Below, one piece after another: positions 30,529 to 40,221 of a stretch of 40,608 nucleotides of DNA. Positions within the stretch are counted from its first letter, which is position 1, and every line of letters starts with the position of its first letter. A program made the translations under genes and the position numbers. The stretch is taken from NCBI GenBank assembly GCA_022827685.1, contig JAJEIH010000148.1:1-40608 (forward strand). Direction: 5' to 3'. Under the pieces are notes generated by a model. The model saw only the letters and a list, made by a program, of their open reading frames with translations, did not search any database and was not told where the DNA came from. This DNA comes from Alphaproteobacteria bacterium (GTDB lineage Bacteria; Pseudomonadota; Alphaproteobacteria; Bin95).

Positions 30529-31508
30529 GGCGCCGCCTGCAGCTGCGGGCGGTGGCAGCGCAGCTCGCGGCCGGGCAGCGGGTATGTCGTCTCCGGCTCG
30601 ACGATACAGGCGTCGCCCGCGACCGGACAGCGCTCCCGGAAGGCGCAGCCCGGGGCCAGGTTCAGCAGCGAGGGCGTCATGCCGGGAATCTGGAACAGCC
30701 TGCCGCCGCGCGTATTGCGGCTCGGCACGGAGCCGATCAGACCGCGCGTATAGGGATGCGCCGGCCGGTCGAGTATGTCGCCGGTCTCGCCCTGCTCGAC
30801 GATGCGCCCGGCATACATGACGCAGATGCGGTCCGCGAGGCCGGCGACCACGGCGAGATCGTGCGTGATCCAGATCATCGCCGTTCCCGTCTCCCGACAT
30901 AGCTTCTGGGCTTCATAGAGGATCTGCCCTTGGATGGTCACGTCGAGCGCCGTCGTCGGCTCGTCCGCAATAATCAGGTCCGGCTTGTTGAGCAGCGCGA
31001 TGGCGATGGCGACACGCTGGCGCATGCCGCCGGAAAACTGGTGCGGATAGGCCCGGAGGCGTTCGTCCGGCGAGGGAATGCCGACCTGGCCGAGCGCGTC
31101 CCGCGCCATGGCGCGCGCCTCCTCCTTCGAGACCGCGCTGTGGGCGAGCACCGCCTCGACCATCTGCGTCTCGATGCGCAGCACCGGATTGAGGGTCATC
31201 ATCGGGTCCTGGAAGATCATCGCGATGCGGTTGCCGCGCAGGTTGCGCATCCGCTCGCCGTCCATGCCCACCACGTCCTCGCCATTGTGGAGGATGCGGC
31301 CCTCCACCACCCGGCCCGGCGGGTCCACCAGGCGCATGATCGAGAAGCCGGTGACGGATTTGCCGGAGCCGGACTCGCCGACCAGCCCCATGATCTCGCC
31401 GCGGCCGACCTCGAAGCTCACCCCGTCCACGGCCTTGACGATGCCGGCTTTGGTGAAGAAATGCGTCTTCAGGCCCTCCACGGCCAGGGTGGCGGTCGCC
31501 GCGGCCAT
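30525..31508 (-). CDS. Oligopeptide-type ABC transporter ATP-binding protein (DppD/OppD)
   Basis: A 327-residue ATPase with Walker [11 protein letters not shown]-loop [11 protein letters not shown], signature FSGGMRQR, Walker [13 protein letters not shown] and switch WITHDLAV. The C-terminal [12 protein letters not shown] segment is the oligopeptide-transporter extension. It pairs with the DppF-like ATPase as a heterodimer driving the importer. It begins 4 bases after the DppC-like stop and overlaps the next gene by 4 bases, so stoichiometric expression is expected. Substrate class (peptides, other small organics) is decided by the binding protein, not here. Confidence 0.95.
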   Translation of the reverse strand: MAAATATLAVEGLKTHFFTKAGIVKAVDGVSFEVGRGEIMGLVGESGSGKSVTGFSIMRLVDPPGRVVEGRILHNGEDVVGMDGERMRNLRGNRIAMIFQDPMMTLNPVLRIETQMVEAVLAHSAVSKEEARAMARDALGQVGIPSPDERLRAYPHQFSGGMRQRVAIAIALLNKPDLIIADEPTTALDVTIQGQILYEAQKLCRETGTAMIWITHDLAVVAGLADRICVMYAGRIVEQGETGDILDRPAHPYTRGLIGSVPSRNTRGGRLFQIPGMTPSLLNLAPGCAFRERCPVAGDACIVEPETTYPLPGRELRCHRPQLQAAP

Positions 31509-31512
31509 GACG

Positions 31513-32424
31513 CTATTTCTGCAATCGCGGATTCAGTATGTCGCGCAGCTGGTCGCCCACCAGGTTGATCGACACGATGGTGACGAGCAGCGCCACGCCC
31601 GGATAGACGCTGATCCAGTATTTCATGCTCAGCATGTATTCGAAGCCGTTGGCGATCAGCAGCCCCAGCGAGGGCTCGGTGATCGGCAGGCCGATGCCGA
31701 GGAAGCTCAAGGTCGCCTCCAGCGCAATGGCGTGTGCGGTCTGGACCGTCACTACCACGATCAGCGGCGGCAGGCAGTTCGGCAGCAGGTGGCGGAACAG
31801 GATGCGCCGATGGCTGAGCGCCAGGCAGGTCGCCGCGTCGATATATTCCTTCGAGCGTTCCACCAACGCGCTCGCGCGCACCGTGCGCGCGTAGTAGGCC
31901 CATTGCACCGTCACAAGCGCAATCAGGATCTTGTCCACGCCCTTGCCCAGCACCGCCAGCAGCACCAGCGCCACTAGGATCGAGGGGAAGCTCAGCTGGA
32001 TATCGACGATGCGCATGATGAGCGTATCGACGCGCCCGCCGAAATAGGCTGCGGCAAGGCCCACGGCGCAGCCGATCGCCATGGCGATGACGCCGCTCAT
32101 GACGCCGACGCCGAGGCTGATCCTGAGCCCGTAGCAGATCGCGCTGACGAGATCGCGCCCGGCGCCGTCCGTGCCGAGCCAGAAGATGCGCCCGTCGAAG
32201 GCCTCGGTGCCGGGCGGCATATGCGAGTCCAGCACGCTCACCTGGGCGAGGTCGTAGGGGTCGGTCGGCGCGATCCAGGGCGCAAAGAGCGCGATGAAGG
32301 CGATGACCGCGAACACGATCAGGGCCGCCGTCGCGATGCGGCTTTCCAGAAAGTCCGAGGCGAACCGGCGGAACGGCGTCTCGACCCGGGCGGCCTCCGC
32401 CGGCCTGCCGACACCGGCGGTCAT
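31513..32424 (-). CDS. Oligopeptide-type ABC transporter permease (DppC)
   Basis: A 303-residue inner-membrane permease. The N-terminal cytoplasmic tail is followed by a first membrane segment ([22 protein letters not shown]), a periplasmic loop with [21 protein letters not shown], and four to five further segments including the EAA-type interaction loop [12 protein letters not shown]. The C-terminal [21 protein letters not shown] is canonical for DppC. ATG 32424 overlaps the DppB-like stop by 4 nt. Confidence 0.95.
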   Translation of the reverse strand: MTAGVGRPAEAARVETPFRRFASDFLESRIATAALIVFAVIAFIALFAPWIAPTDPYDLAQVSVLDSHMPPGTEAFDGRIFWLGTDGAGRDLVSAICYGLRISLGVGVMSGVIAMAIGCAVGLAAAYFGGRVDTLIMRIVDIQLSFPSILVALVLLAVLGKGVDKILIALVTVQWAYYARTVRASALVERSKEYIDAATCLALSHRRILFRHLLPNCLPPLIVVVTVQTAHAIALEATLSFLGIGLPITEPSLGLLIANGFEYMLSMKYWISVYPGVALLVTIVSINLVGDQLRDILNPRLQK

Positions 32425-33398
32425 GCGCTGGCGTCCTGAAGGCGGACCCGGGGGTCCAGGACCGAATAGATGATATCGACCAGCAGGTTGATAATGACGA
32501 ACATCAGCACGACGATCATGAGGTACGCCACGACCACGGGCCGGTCGAGCTCGTGCAGCGAGTCGATGATGAGCTTGCCCATGCCGGGCCAGGCGAACAC
32601 CGTCTCGGTCACTACCGAAAAGGCCACCAGCCCTCCGAATTCGAGGCCGAGCACGGTTACCACCGGGATCATGATGTTCTTGAGCAGGTGGACGAGCACG
32701 ACACGGCTTTCGCTCAGCCCCTTGGCACGCGCGAACTTGATGTAATCTTGGTGGATCACCTCGCGCGTGCCGGCCCGCGCCAGACGAATGACGAGCGAGA
32801 GCTTGAACAGCGACAGGTTGATCGCCGGCAGCAGCAAGTGCTGCAGGCCGTCCCAGGTGAGGAAGCTGACCTGCATGCCGAGGAACGGCACCGTGTCGCC
32901 GCGCCCGGTCGAGGGCAGCCAGCCCAGCATCACGGCGAACAGCATGATCATCATGATGCCGACCCAGAAGCTGGGCAGGCTGAAGCCGAGAATCGAGCCC
33001 GCCATGATCGCTTTCGACGACTTGGCCTCCGGTCTCAGCCCTGCGAGGACGCCGAGCGGGATGCCGAGCACGACGGCGATCAGGAGCGCCGCGATCGCAA
33101 GCTCGAAGGTCGCCGGCATGCGCAGCACGATCAACTGCAGCGCCGGCTCGCCGAAGATGAACGACTTGCCGAGATCGCCCTGGAGCGCGTTGACGACGAA
33201 ATAGCCGTATTGCTCATGCACCGGCCGGTCGAGGCCGAGGTCGCGCATCACCCGCTCGATCTCGGCCTGATCGGCCTCCGGGTTGATAAGCATGTCGACC
33301 GGGTCGCCGACGATGTTGACGCCGACGAAGACCAGCAGCGACATCACCGCAACGACGACCGAACTCTGCATCAGCCGCCGGATAACGAAGACGGTCAT
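32421..33398 (-). CDS. Oligopeptide-type ABC transporter permease (DppB)
   Basis: A 325-residue inner-membrane permease with six hydrophobic segments and the DppB-type start IRRLMQSSVVVAVMSLLVF, the PEADQAEIERVMRDLGLDRP loop and the EAA-type loop before IMIPVVTVLGLEFGGLVAFSVVTE. The C-terminal VDIIYSVLDPRVRL is standard. It is followed by the permease C gene with a 4-nt overlap and preceded, after 65 bases holding a strong hairpin, by the substrate-binding protein gene. Confidence 0.95.
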   Translation of the reverse strand: MTVFVIRRLMQSSVVVAVMSLLVFVGVNIVGDPVDMLINPEADQAEIERVMRDLGLDRPVHEQYGYFVVNALQGDLGKSFIFGEPALQLIVLRMPATFELAIAALLIAVVLGIPLGVLAGLRPEAKSSKAIMAGSILGFSLPSFWVGIMMIMLFAVMLGWLPSTGRGDTVPFLGMQVSFLTWDGLQHLLLPAINLSLFKLSLVIRLARAGTREVIHQDYIKFARAKGLSESRVVLVHLLKNIMIPVVTVLGLEFGGLVAFSVVTETVFAWPGMGKLIIDSLHELDRPVVVAYLMIVVLMFVIINLLVDIIYSVLDPRVRLQDASA

Positions 33399-33422
33399 GG
33401 GGCCTCGGCGCTTCCGCGAGCG

Positions 33423-33454
33423 GGGCGGGCAAGCGGCAGGGCCGCCGCCCGCCC
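33423..33454 (-). promoter_or_regulatory. Intercistronic hairpin between binding protein and permease genes
   Basis: GGGCGGGC (33423-33430) pairs with GCCCGCCC (33447-33454), and inside it GCGGC (33433-33437) pairs with GCCGC (33441-33445) around a 3-nt loop. The stem is all GC and lies between the stop of the binding-protein gene and the start of the DppB gene. Such hairpins between the two genes are known in ABC importer operons to stabilise the upstream message and lower permease expression. No T-tract is present. Confidence 0.55.
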
Positions 33455-33463
33455 GTTTCCCGG

Positions 33464-35053
33464 CTACTTGTCGGAGGTCACGCCCATGGCGATGGTGCGC
33501 TCATCCGCCCGCGCGGTGTAGGACAGGCCCTTCTTCCCGGCCCAGGTGTTGACCTGGTAGTGCGTCGGGATGATGCCCTGGTTGCGCCCGATGGCGAGCT
33601 CTGTGGCCTCTTGCAGCAGCTTGAGGCGCTTCTCATCATCCACCGTGGCGAGCGCATCTTGGACCAGCTTGTCCACCTCGGGGTCGGAGTGCCGGCCCCG
33701 GTTGGACGCGCCGAAGCCCCGGTCCTTGTCATAGGTGTGGAGCAGGGAGCGGAGCGGCGAGGAGGACTCGCCCGTGCCCGAGCCCCAGCCGACGAGGATG
33801 AAGCTGAACTCCGGCGAGCCGTCCGGCCCGCCCCGGCTCGCGCGCCGGAAATAGACCGCCTTGGGCATGGTCTCGACCGCGGTCCTGATGCCGACGCGGG
33901 TCAGCATCTGGGCGACCGCCTCGCAGATCTTTGCGTCGTTGATATAGCGGTCGTTGGGGCCGTGGATGGTAAGCTCGAAGCCGTCCGGGTAGCCGGCCTC
34001 GGCCAGCAGCGCCTTGGCGCCCTCGGGATCGTAGGGCTCCGGTTGCAGGTTGGGCGTGACGCCGAAGAAGCCCTCCGGCAGCAACTGCCCCGCCTTGATC
34101 GCCACGCCTTCCATCACCCGGTCCACGATCGCGTCGCGATCGAGCGCCTTGGAGATCGCCTTGCGCACGCGCACGTCCAGAAGCGGGTTCTTGATCTCGC
34201 CGCCTCCATTCGCCTTCACGAACGGGGAATTCTCCCGGTACTGATCCATGTGCAGGTAGATCACCCGGCTGGAAACGCCCTGGCTCAGCTGCACGTTCTC
34301 GTCGCCCTTGAGGCGGGGAATGTCGATAGGCGGCACATTGTCGATGAAGTCCACATCGCCCGCGAGCAGCGCGGCGACACGCGCCGGGCCGGATTTGATC
34401 GGCTTGAAGACGATCTTCTTCCATTCCGGCTTCGCATCGAAATAGTCCTCGTTGCGCTCAATCACCAACCGGTCGCCGGGCACCCATTCGACGAAGCGGT
34501 AGGGGCCGGTCCCGATGGCGGCCTTGCCCGAATTGAAGTCGGCCGTAGCGACATCGGCGCCCACATCGGCAGAAATGATCGGCACTTGCGCCATATCGAC
34601 CGGCATCAGCGGATAGGGGCGCTCGGTGCTGATACGGATCGTGTAGTCGTCCACCTTGGCGAAGGTCTTGCCCTTGAGATAGGTGCCGAAACTGGACGGC
34701 GACTTGGGCACATTGGGGGCGCGTTCGATGGTGAACATCACATCGTCGGCGTTGAAATCGGACCCGTCGTGGAACTTCACGCCCTCGCGCAGCTTGAACT
34801 CCCAGGTCGTGTCCCCGACCGGTTTCCAGGACACGGCGAGGCCCGGCAGCAGACGGAGCTTGTCGTCCTGCTCCACGAGGCGGCTGAAGTAATGCGCCGC
34901 CATGGAGTTGTTGGGGCCGAGATTGTGGTAGTGCGGGTCGATCGACGACGGCTCCGCCTTGAGGCCGACGGTCAGCATCCCGTCCTGCCCCCAAGCGGGG
35001 ACTGCGGCCAGGCCGGCGAGCGCGCAGCCGATCAGAAGTTTCCGGAACTGCAT
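33464..35053 (-). CDS. ABC transporter substrate-binding protein, family 5 (DppA/OppA)
   Basis: A 529-residue periplasmic binding protein. A signal peptide (RKLLIGCALAGLAAVPAWG) precedes the mature start; the SBP_bac_5 features are GLKAEPSSIDPHYHN, the FKLREGVKFHDGSDFNADDVMFTIER segment and KAISKALDRDAIVDRV. The C-terminal half has the DPEGAKALLAEAGYPDGFEL segment. It delivers a peptide or other extended organic ligand to the DppBCDF-like complex. GGAGAAGGAAG directly before ATG 35053 is a strong ribosome-binding site; the open frame continues upstream only as shadow. The order binding protein-B-C-D-F is complete, so the importer should be functional. Confidence 0.95.
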   Translation of the reverse strand: MQFRKLLIGCALAGLAAVPAWGQDGMLTVGLKAEPSSIDPHYHNLGPNNSMAAHYFSRLVEQDDKLRLLPGLAVSWKPVGDTTWEFKLREGVKFHDGSDFNADDVMFTIERAPNVPKSPSSFGTYLKGKTFAKVDDYTIRISTERPYPLMPVDMAQVPIISADVGADVATADFNSGKAAIGTGPYRFVEWVPGDRLVIERNEDYFDAKPEWKKIVFKPIKSGPARVAALLAGDVDFIDNVPPIDIPRLKGDENVQLSQGVSSRVIYLHMDQYRENSPFVKANGGGEIKNPLLDVRVRKAISKALDRDAIVDRVMEGVAIKAGQLLPEGFFGVTPNLQPEPYDPEGAKALLAEAGYPDGFELTIHGPNDRYINDAKICEAVAQMLTRVGIRTAVETMPKAVYFRRASRGGPDGSPEFSFILVGWGSGTGESSSPLRSLLHTYDKDRGFGASNRGRHSDPEVDKLVQDALATVDDEKRLKLLQEATELAIGRNQGIIPTHYQVNTWAGKKGLSYTARADERTIAMGVTSDK

Positions 35054-35162
35054 GGGTGCTTCCTTCTCCTGCAATGGATTGCCGGGCGGTTCGGGCCGCG
35101 CTTTCGGCAGAACCGCACGATAGGGCGTCGGATCGCTTGCCGCAATCGTGGCCGGCGGCCCG

Positions 35163-36704
35163 TCACCAGTCGGGCGGCGTCCATTCGGCGTCTTCGTCCA
35201 GCGGATAAACCGGACGCGGCAGGCGTTGCCAGCGGAAACGGTCCAGCACCGGCGAAGTGAGGCCGGCCGTGTCCACCTCGAAGACCTGCGAGGGCGGGAA
35301 CCAGGGCATGAAGCCGGCGCGGAAATGGCCGCGCGACTTGACGCAGACAACCCGGGCGTCCGCGATGTCGAGGCCGAAGCTCTCGAAGAACATCGGGTCC
35401 GCGGTCTGGTGGCGTGCGCCGATGACGATGACGGTGATGCCCTCCGGCCCGCCGATCTGCAGCGCGGCCGAGGGCCCGAGCTCCACCAGCCGGTCGCGGT
35501 AGATGCCGAGCCGGCCGACAAAGCGGCCGTCCGTCAGCCTGAGCACCCGCGCGGGCGCCCGGAAGCCCTTGGAGAACTCCGTGTCGCCCTCGCGGTTGAA
35601 CACGGCCTCGAATTCCGCGCCCTCGCCCAGCTCATGCGCCTCCAGCGCCAGCGCGGGGTCGAAGAAGGAGCCGTAATAGACGCGCTGCGCGCCCGCCTCG
35701 ACCAGCGCCTTGAGCAGCCAGGTGGTACGCCCCTCGCCGCCGCCGCCCGGATTGTCGCCGGCATCAGCGAAGATGATCGCCGGACGGGCGGGCTCGGCGG
35801 CGGTTTCAAGCGCGAGTGCGGCCGCTGCCTCCACCGGCATGAGCTCTCGCCGGAAACGCTCGCGCATCGACCAGCCGTATTCCGCGATCTCGCGCGCGAG
35901 CGCGCGCGCCGGCACCTCGTCCTCCCGCGCCGTCACCACGATGGCGATGCCGTTCTTCGGCGTGTCCGAGAAGACGAAGCCGCCGAGAATGGTGACATTG
36001 ATGATTTCGCCGCCCGATTCGCGCATCCGCCGCTGGCCGTGTTGGATCATGTCCGCATAAGGCCCCTCGGCGGTCAGCAGGGTCACGCTCGGCGGCGTCA
36101 GCGGCAGGCGGATGAAGGCCGATTTCGGCCGCATCCCGGCCAGCATCTTGCGCATGGCGAAGGCCGCTTCGTCGCCGCGCTGGCGCATATCGACATGCGG
36201 GTTGGTGGTGTAGCCGATCAGGATGTCGGCGGCCTCGACCAGGCGCTCGGAGAGGTTGGCGTGCAGGTCGTGCGTCACGATGACGGGGGCGTCCGGGCCC
36301 GCGAGCGCGCGCAGCCGCGCCACGATCTCGCCGTCGGGGTCGAGGGTTTCGGTCGTGGTCATGGCGCCGTGATTGGCGATGAAGACGCCGTCCACCGGGC
36401 CCGCCTCCGCCAGCATCGCCCCGATCCGCTCCAGGCAGCCGGCGATGAAGGGCCACTCCGCCGGGCCCCAGGGCGGGTTGTTGGCGAAGAGGAGCGGCAC
36501 CGGCTCCCACGGGCCGGTTGCGTCCATCGCCTGCACGAAGGCCGCCATCTCCGCCGGCATGGCCGAGACCGGGGCCCGCGCGTCCGCCAGCAGCGCCTCG
36601 CCTTCGCGGTAGTAATGCCGGCGGAAGTCGGCCTCCGTCGCCGGCGGGGCGAAGGCGTTGCTTTCCAGCATGATGCCGAGCAGTGCGATGCGGGGCGGGC
36701 TCAT
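35163..36704 (-). CDS. M81 family metallopeptidase (MlrC-like)
   Basis: A 513-residue zinc peptidase-family protein related to MlrC, the enzyme that degrades linearised microcystin peptides. The family is seen in LGIMLESNAFAPPATEADF at the start, IANHGAMTTTETLDPDGE, the metal-site D146 and H148 in THDLHAN, and NPHVDMRQRG; the C-terminal half has FADAGDNPGGGGEG and VKSRGHFRAGF. It is cytosolic by the lack of a signal peptide. It lies 109 bases before the binding-protein gene of a peptide importer, the usual neighbourhood of this family, which suggests it hydrolyses an imported peptide or lactam-like compound. Its start overlaps the RND stop by 4 nt. Confidence 0.92.
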   Translation of the reverse strand: MSPPRIALLGIMLESNAFAPPATEADFRRHYYREGEALLADARAPVSAMPAEMAAFVQAMDATGPWEPVPLLFANNPPWGPAEWPFIAGCLERIGAMLAEAGPVDGVFIANHGAMTTTETLDPDGEIVARLRALAGPDAPVIVTHDLHANLSERLVEAADILIGYTTNPHVDMRQRGDEAAFAMRKMLAGMRPKSAFIRLPLTPPSVTLLTAEGPYADMIQHGQRRMRESGGEIINVTILGGFVFSDTPKNGIAIVVTAREDEVPARALAREIAEYGWSMRERFRRELMPVEAAAALALETAAEPARPAIIFADAGDNPGGGGEGRTTWLLKALVEAGAQRVYYGSFFDPALALEAHELGEGAEFEAVFNREGDTEFSKGFRAPARVLRLTDGRFVGRLGIYRDRLVELGPSAALQIGGPEGITVIVIGARHQTADPMFFESFGLDIADARVVCVKSRGHFRAGFMPWFPPSQVFEVDTAGLTSPVLDRFRWQRLPRPVYPLDEDAEWTPPDW

Positions 36705-39700
36705 CGGGTTATGGCCTCCGGTCCGGGGTCACGTCCGGTCAACACGACCTGCCTTTCGTCCGCGCGCGGCATCCTGGCGAGGCGCCGCAGGTCCTGCCCG
36801 ATGGCCAGCATGGCCGGCACGACGAACAGAATGAGCAGGGTCGCCGTCGCCAGGCCGGCCACGATGGTGAGCGCCACGGGGATCAGGAACTGCGCCTGCA
36901 GGCTGGTCTCGAAACAGAGCGGCAGCAGGCCGCTGATGGTGGTGAGCGAGGTCAGGATCACCGCGCGCAGGCGGTCGCAGGCCCCGTCTTCTATGGCCTG
37001 CAGCGGCGGCTTGCCCTCCTGCTCGTGGTCGGCAATCGCCACGATGAGCACGATCGAATCGTTGATGACGATGCCGGACAGCCCGACCATGCCGATCATC
37101 GACAGGATGGTGAGGTCGAAGCCGGTGAAGAAATGGCCGAGCGAGACGCCGATGAAGCCGAGCGGCACCACAGCCAGCACCGCCAGCGGGCGGGTGTAGC
37201 TGCCGAAGATCCAGGCGAGCACCAGGAACATGCCGGCCAGCCCGATCGCCGCGCCGACGCCCATGTCGGCGAAGGTCTCGGCCTGCTCCTCCGCCTTGCC
37301 GGCGAAGCGCCATTCGAGGCCGGCATCCCCGGCGATCTCCGCCAGGCCGTCGCGCCGGAGCGCGGAGAGCACCACGTTGTTGGTGGTCACGGTCTCGTCC
37401 ACCTCCGCCGTCACCGAGACCTCGCGCCGCCCGCGCTCGCGGCGGATGACGTCGTAGCCGCTGGAGGGCGTCACGGTGACCACGGCGCTCAGCGGCACCT
37501 CGGTCCCGTTCGGGCCGAACAGGTAGAGCGCGCCGAGCCCGCCCGGGTTCTCCTTCTGCCGGACCCTGACCTCGACCTCTTCGTCGCCCCTGGCGAAGCG
37601 GAGCGCGATATCGCCCTCGAGCGCGCTGCGGAGTTGGTTGCCGGCCCGCGCGATATCGAAGCCCATTGCCCGGCCCGCCGGCGTCACCCGAAGCTGCATT
37701 TCCCGGTTGCCGTAGGCGAGGTTGTCCCCGATGGCGCTCACGCCCGGATATGAGGCCAGAAGGGCCTTCACGCGGCCGGCCGCGGCCTTGAGGTCGTCGA
37801 GGCTGTCGCCGGAGAGGCGCACGTCGATTTCGCGGCCGGGCGGCCCGCCGGTCGCGGCGCGGATGGTCAGCGCATCGGCCCCGACGATCGGCCCGTTGCG
37901 GTCCCGCCATGCCTGCACGAAGGCTTCGGTGCGCACGTCGCGCTTGTCGGAATCGACGAGCTGGACGACCACCGCGCCCACCGCGTCGTCGCGCTGGCGG
38001 GGGCCGAAATTGCCCTGGCTGCGCTCGATGCCCTGGACGACGAGCGAGGTATGCACCAGGCCGGGGTCTCCGAAGTCCTTGGCGGTAGCGCGGGCGCCCC
38101 GCTCGATCTGCATCAGGCGTTCCAGCGTTTCCTCGCTGGTCGTGCCCGGGACCATGCGGAGGTTCGCGAAGATGTTATTCGGCTCGACCGAGGGGAAAAA
38201 GGTGAAGCCGATGCGCCCGCTGGCCGCAATGCCGAGGCTGACGAGGAAAAAGCCGACCGCCAGCGCCAGCACCAGGTAGCGGTGGTCGAGCGCGCGCCCG
38301 ACCGTGCGCCGGAACGGCCCCTCGCGGAACCGGCGGAAGCCTTCGTCGAAGCCCCGGCGGAAGCGCGAGGCCCGGCCCTCCGCAGCGGCCGCGGTCGCGG
38401 CGAGCGAGTGGCGCAGATGGCCCGGAAGCACGAGGAAGCACTCCACCAGGCTCGCCACCAGCGCCAGCACGACGATGATCGGGATTTCCCGGATGATCTG
38501 CCCGATCACGCCGCCGATCAGCACCAGCGGCAGGAAGGCGGCGATGGTGGTGAGGCTCGAGGAGAACACCGGGCCCGCCATGCGCCGCGCGCCCTGCATG
38601 GCCGCGTCCAGGGGGCTGTCGCCCCGGCGCGCGCGCGTCTCGGCGTGTTCGGCCACAACGATGGCGTCGTCCACGACGAGACCGATGGCGAGGATGGTCC
38701 CGAACAGGATCACCATATTGATGGCGTGCCCGAGCGCCCAGGCGAGCGCCATGGCGGCGAGAAGGGCGGCGGGGATGCCGGCGGCGACCCACAGCGCCGT
38801 GCGCGCGTTCAGGAACACGAACAGGACGACCAGCACGATGACAAGGCCGCCGACGCCGTTGCGCACCAGCAGGTCGATGCGCTGGTCGATCAGCTCCGCC
38901 GCCGCGTCGTAGCGGTGGACTGAGACCCCCGGCGGCAGGGTCGGCACGAAATCGTCCAGGAACCGGTCGGCGGCCTCGGCGGTTTCGAGCGCGTCGGCCG
39001 TCGTCGCCCGCTTGACGACCAGTTCCACCGCCGGGCGGCCGTCGAACCAGACCCGCGGCTGGTCCTCGTTCCAGGCTTCGCTCACCTCCGCGATCCCGCC
39101 CACCGTCAGCCGGCGCCCGTCCGGGAACGCCCGGACCTCGACGGCCGCGACCTCCTCGGCCGTGCGCGCGAGGCCGAGCGAACGCACCCGCGAGAGCGAG
39201 CGCCCGCCGGTGTCGCCGCCCGGTATGTCGCGCGAGGCGCCCGCAATACGGCTCGATATTTCCGAGATCGGCAGGTCGAGGGCCAGCAGGTCCTGCTGGT
39301 CCGCCTCGACCAGGATCCATTCGTCGCGGGCGCCGACCATCTCCACTTCATCGACCCCGGCGCGGATCAGCCCGTCGCGCATCTGGGTCGCCCACGCCTT
39401 GAGCGTGCGCTCCGGCAGGTCTCCGGCGAGCACGATGCGCAGCAGGTTTTCGTAGCGCACGATGCGCCGTATCCAGGGCGCCTCGCTGTCCTCGGGCAGG
39501 GTCGCGACGCGGGACACGGCCGCCTCCACATCGGCCAGCGCCGCCTGCATGTCGGTGCCGGCCTCGAAATCGACCCTTACGGTGGCGTAGCCCTCCTGGG
39601 AGTTGGAAATCACCGCCTTCACGCGGTCGAGGAAGCGGACCTCGGGCTCGATCGCCTGGACGATGGCGTTGTCCACATCCTCCGCGCCGGCGCCCGGCCA

Positions 39701-39844
39701 TGTCACGGAGACGAGGACCGTGTCGATGCCGAAATCGGGGAAGAACTGCTTGTTCATCCGCCCGAGCGCCAGCAGCCCGACCACCAGCATGGCCGCCATC
39801 ACCAGGTTCGCCGCCGTCGGGTGGCGCGCGAAAAGCGCGATCAT
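36701..39844 (-). CDS. RND-type efflux permease (AcrB/MMPL-like HAE family)
   Basis: A 1047-residue inner-membrane resistance-nodulation-division permease with the standard 12-helix plan: helix 1 at about 10-30, a large periplasmic domain, helices 2-6 at about 330-480, a second periplasmic domain and helices 8-12. The proton-relay pair is D392-D393 in LVVDDAIVVAEH. The second half has the matching VINDSIVLIVAIADHEQEG segment. No membrane-fusion protein gene is adjacent: upstream is only a repeat region and the GIY-YIG gene. An RND pump without its adaptor next to it may use a distant adaptor or work alone. The stop codon overlaps the M81 start (ATGA), which ties export and peptide hydrolysis to one transcript. 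Confidence 0.95.
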   Translation of the reverse strand: MIALFARHPTAANLVMAAMLVVGLLALGRMNKQFFPDFGIDTVLVSVTWPGAGAEDVDNAIVQAIEPEVRFLDRVKAVISNSQEGYATVRVDFEAGTDMQAALADVEAAVSRVATLPEDSEAPWIRRIVRYENLLRIVLAGDLPERTLKAWATQMRDGLIRAGVDEVEMVGARDEWILVEADQQDLLALDLPISEISSRIAGASRDIPGGDTGGRSLSRVRSLGLARTAEEVAAVEVRAFPDGRRLTVGGIAEVSEAWNEDQPRVWFDGRPAVELVVKRATTADALETAEAADRFLDDFVPTLPPGVSVHRYDAAAELIDQRIDLLVRNGVGGLVIVLVVLFVFLNARTALWVAAGIPAALLAAMALAWALGHAINMVILFGTILAIGLVVDDAIVVAEHAETRARRGDSPLDAAMQGARRMAGPVFSSSLTTIAAFLPLVLIGGVIGQIIREIPIIVVLALVASLVECFLVLPGHLRHSLAATAAAAEGRASRFRRGFDEGFRRFREGPFRRTVGRALDHRYLVLALAVGFFLVSLGIAASGRIGFTFFPSVEPNNIFANLRMVPGTTSEETLERLMQIERGARATAKDFGDPGLVHTSLVVQGIERSQGNFGPRQRDDAVGAVVVQLVDSDKRDVRTEAFVQAWRDRNGPIVGADALTIRAATGGPPGREIDVRLSGDSLDDLKAAAGRVKALLASYPGVSAIGDNLAYGNREMQLRVTPAGRAMGFDIARAGNQLRSALEGDIALRFARGDEEVEVRVRQKENPGGLGALYLFGPNGTEVPLSAVVTVTPSSGYDVIRRERGRREVSVTAEVDETVTTNNVVLSALRRDGLAEIAGDAGLEWRFAGKAEEQAETFADMGVGAAIGLAGMFLVLAWIFGSYTRPLAVLAVVPLGFIGVSLGHFFTGFDLTILSMIGMVGLSGIVINDSIVLIVAIADHEQEGKPPLQAIEDGACDRLRAVILTSLTTISGLLPLCFETSLQAQFLIPVALTIVAGLATATLLILFVVPAMLAIGQDLRRLARMPRADERQVVLTGRDPGPEAITR

Positions 39845-39890
39845 GGCCGGGGCTCCGTCCGGGGCGGCGGTCGGCGTATGGCTCCCATGA

Positions 39891-39923
39891 AATTGTCACC
39901 CCGGCCCCCGAGCCGGGGTCCAG
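39891..39923 (+). repeat. Left copy of a 33-bp inverted repeat
   Basis: Exact reverse complement of 40530-40562. It contains an internal hairpin, ACCCCGGC / GCCGGGGT with a 6-nt loop (39898-39919). This type of GTCACCCCGG...CCGGGGTCCAG palindrome is a familiar intergenic repeat in GC-rich alphaproteobacteria, as I recall it. Confidence 0.75.
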
Positions 39924-39955
39924 TTCCGGCGGTGCGGATTGATGGCGGCGCAGGG

Positions 39956-39997
39956 CTGGACCCCGGATCTCCGCTACGCTCCGTCCGGGGTGACAAA
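39956..39997 (-). repeat. Variant copy of the same intergenic repeat
   Basis: On the minus strand this reads as a relative of the 33-bp repeat: it begins TTTGTCACCCCGGACGG and ends CCGGGGTCCAG, with a different middle (GAGCGTAGCGGAGAT). Together with 39891-39923 it makes an inverted pair 32 bases apart. Confidence 0.6.
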
Positions 39998-40103
39998 GGG
40001 GGGCTCCGCTCCATCGGAGGCGGCAAAGGAAGGCGGTGCTTCTTCCGGGGCGGCAAAGGGAGGCGGCGCTTCGTCCGGGGCGGCAATATGGAGGCGGCGG
40101 CGC
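39984..40103 (+). repeat. 30-bp tandem repeat array, about four units
   Basis: Units at 39984-40013, 40014-40043, 40044-40073 and 40074-40103. Units 2 and 3 are closest; each follows the plan TCCGGGGCGGCAAAGG then AGGCGGCGCTTC. The first unit is the end of the preceding repeat, so the array appears to have grown from it. The fourth unit is degenerate. The sequence is open in one frame and would code for a repeated Ser-Gly-Ala-Ala-Lys-Gly-Gly-Gly-Ala-Ser-like decapeptide, but no start signal supports translation. Confidence 0.65.
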
Positions 40104-40221
40104 GCCATGCGGGACGACGGCAAGGGGAAGTCGCACGGGCGGGAGTGACAGAAACGGGAGCGGGCGGGACAATCGCGCCTTCCACATCGGAATTCCGCCG
40201 CCGGTGGAGCAAGGGAGCGCG

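Noticed and set aside
39984-40103. CRISPR array
   Set aside because: The 30-bp units are directly adjacent with no spacers, and no cas genes are present.
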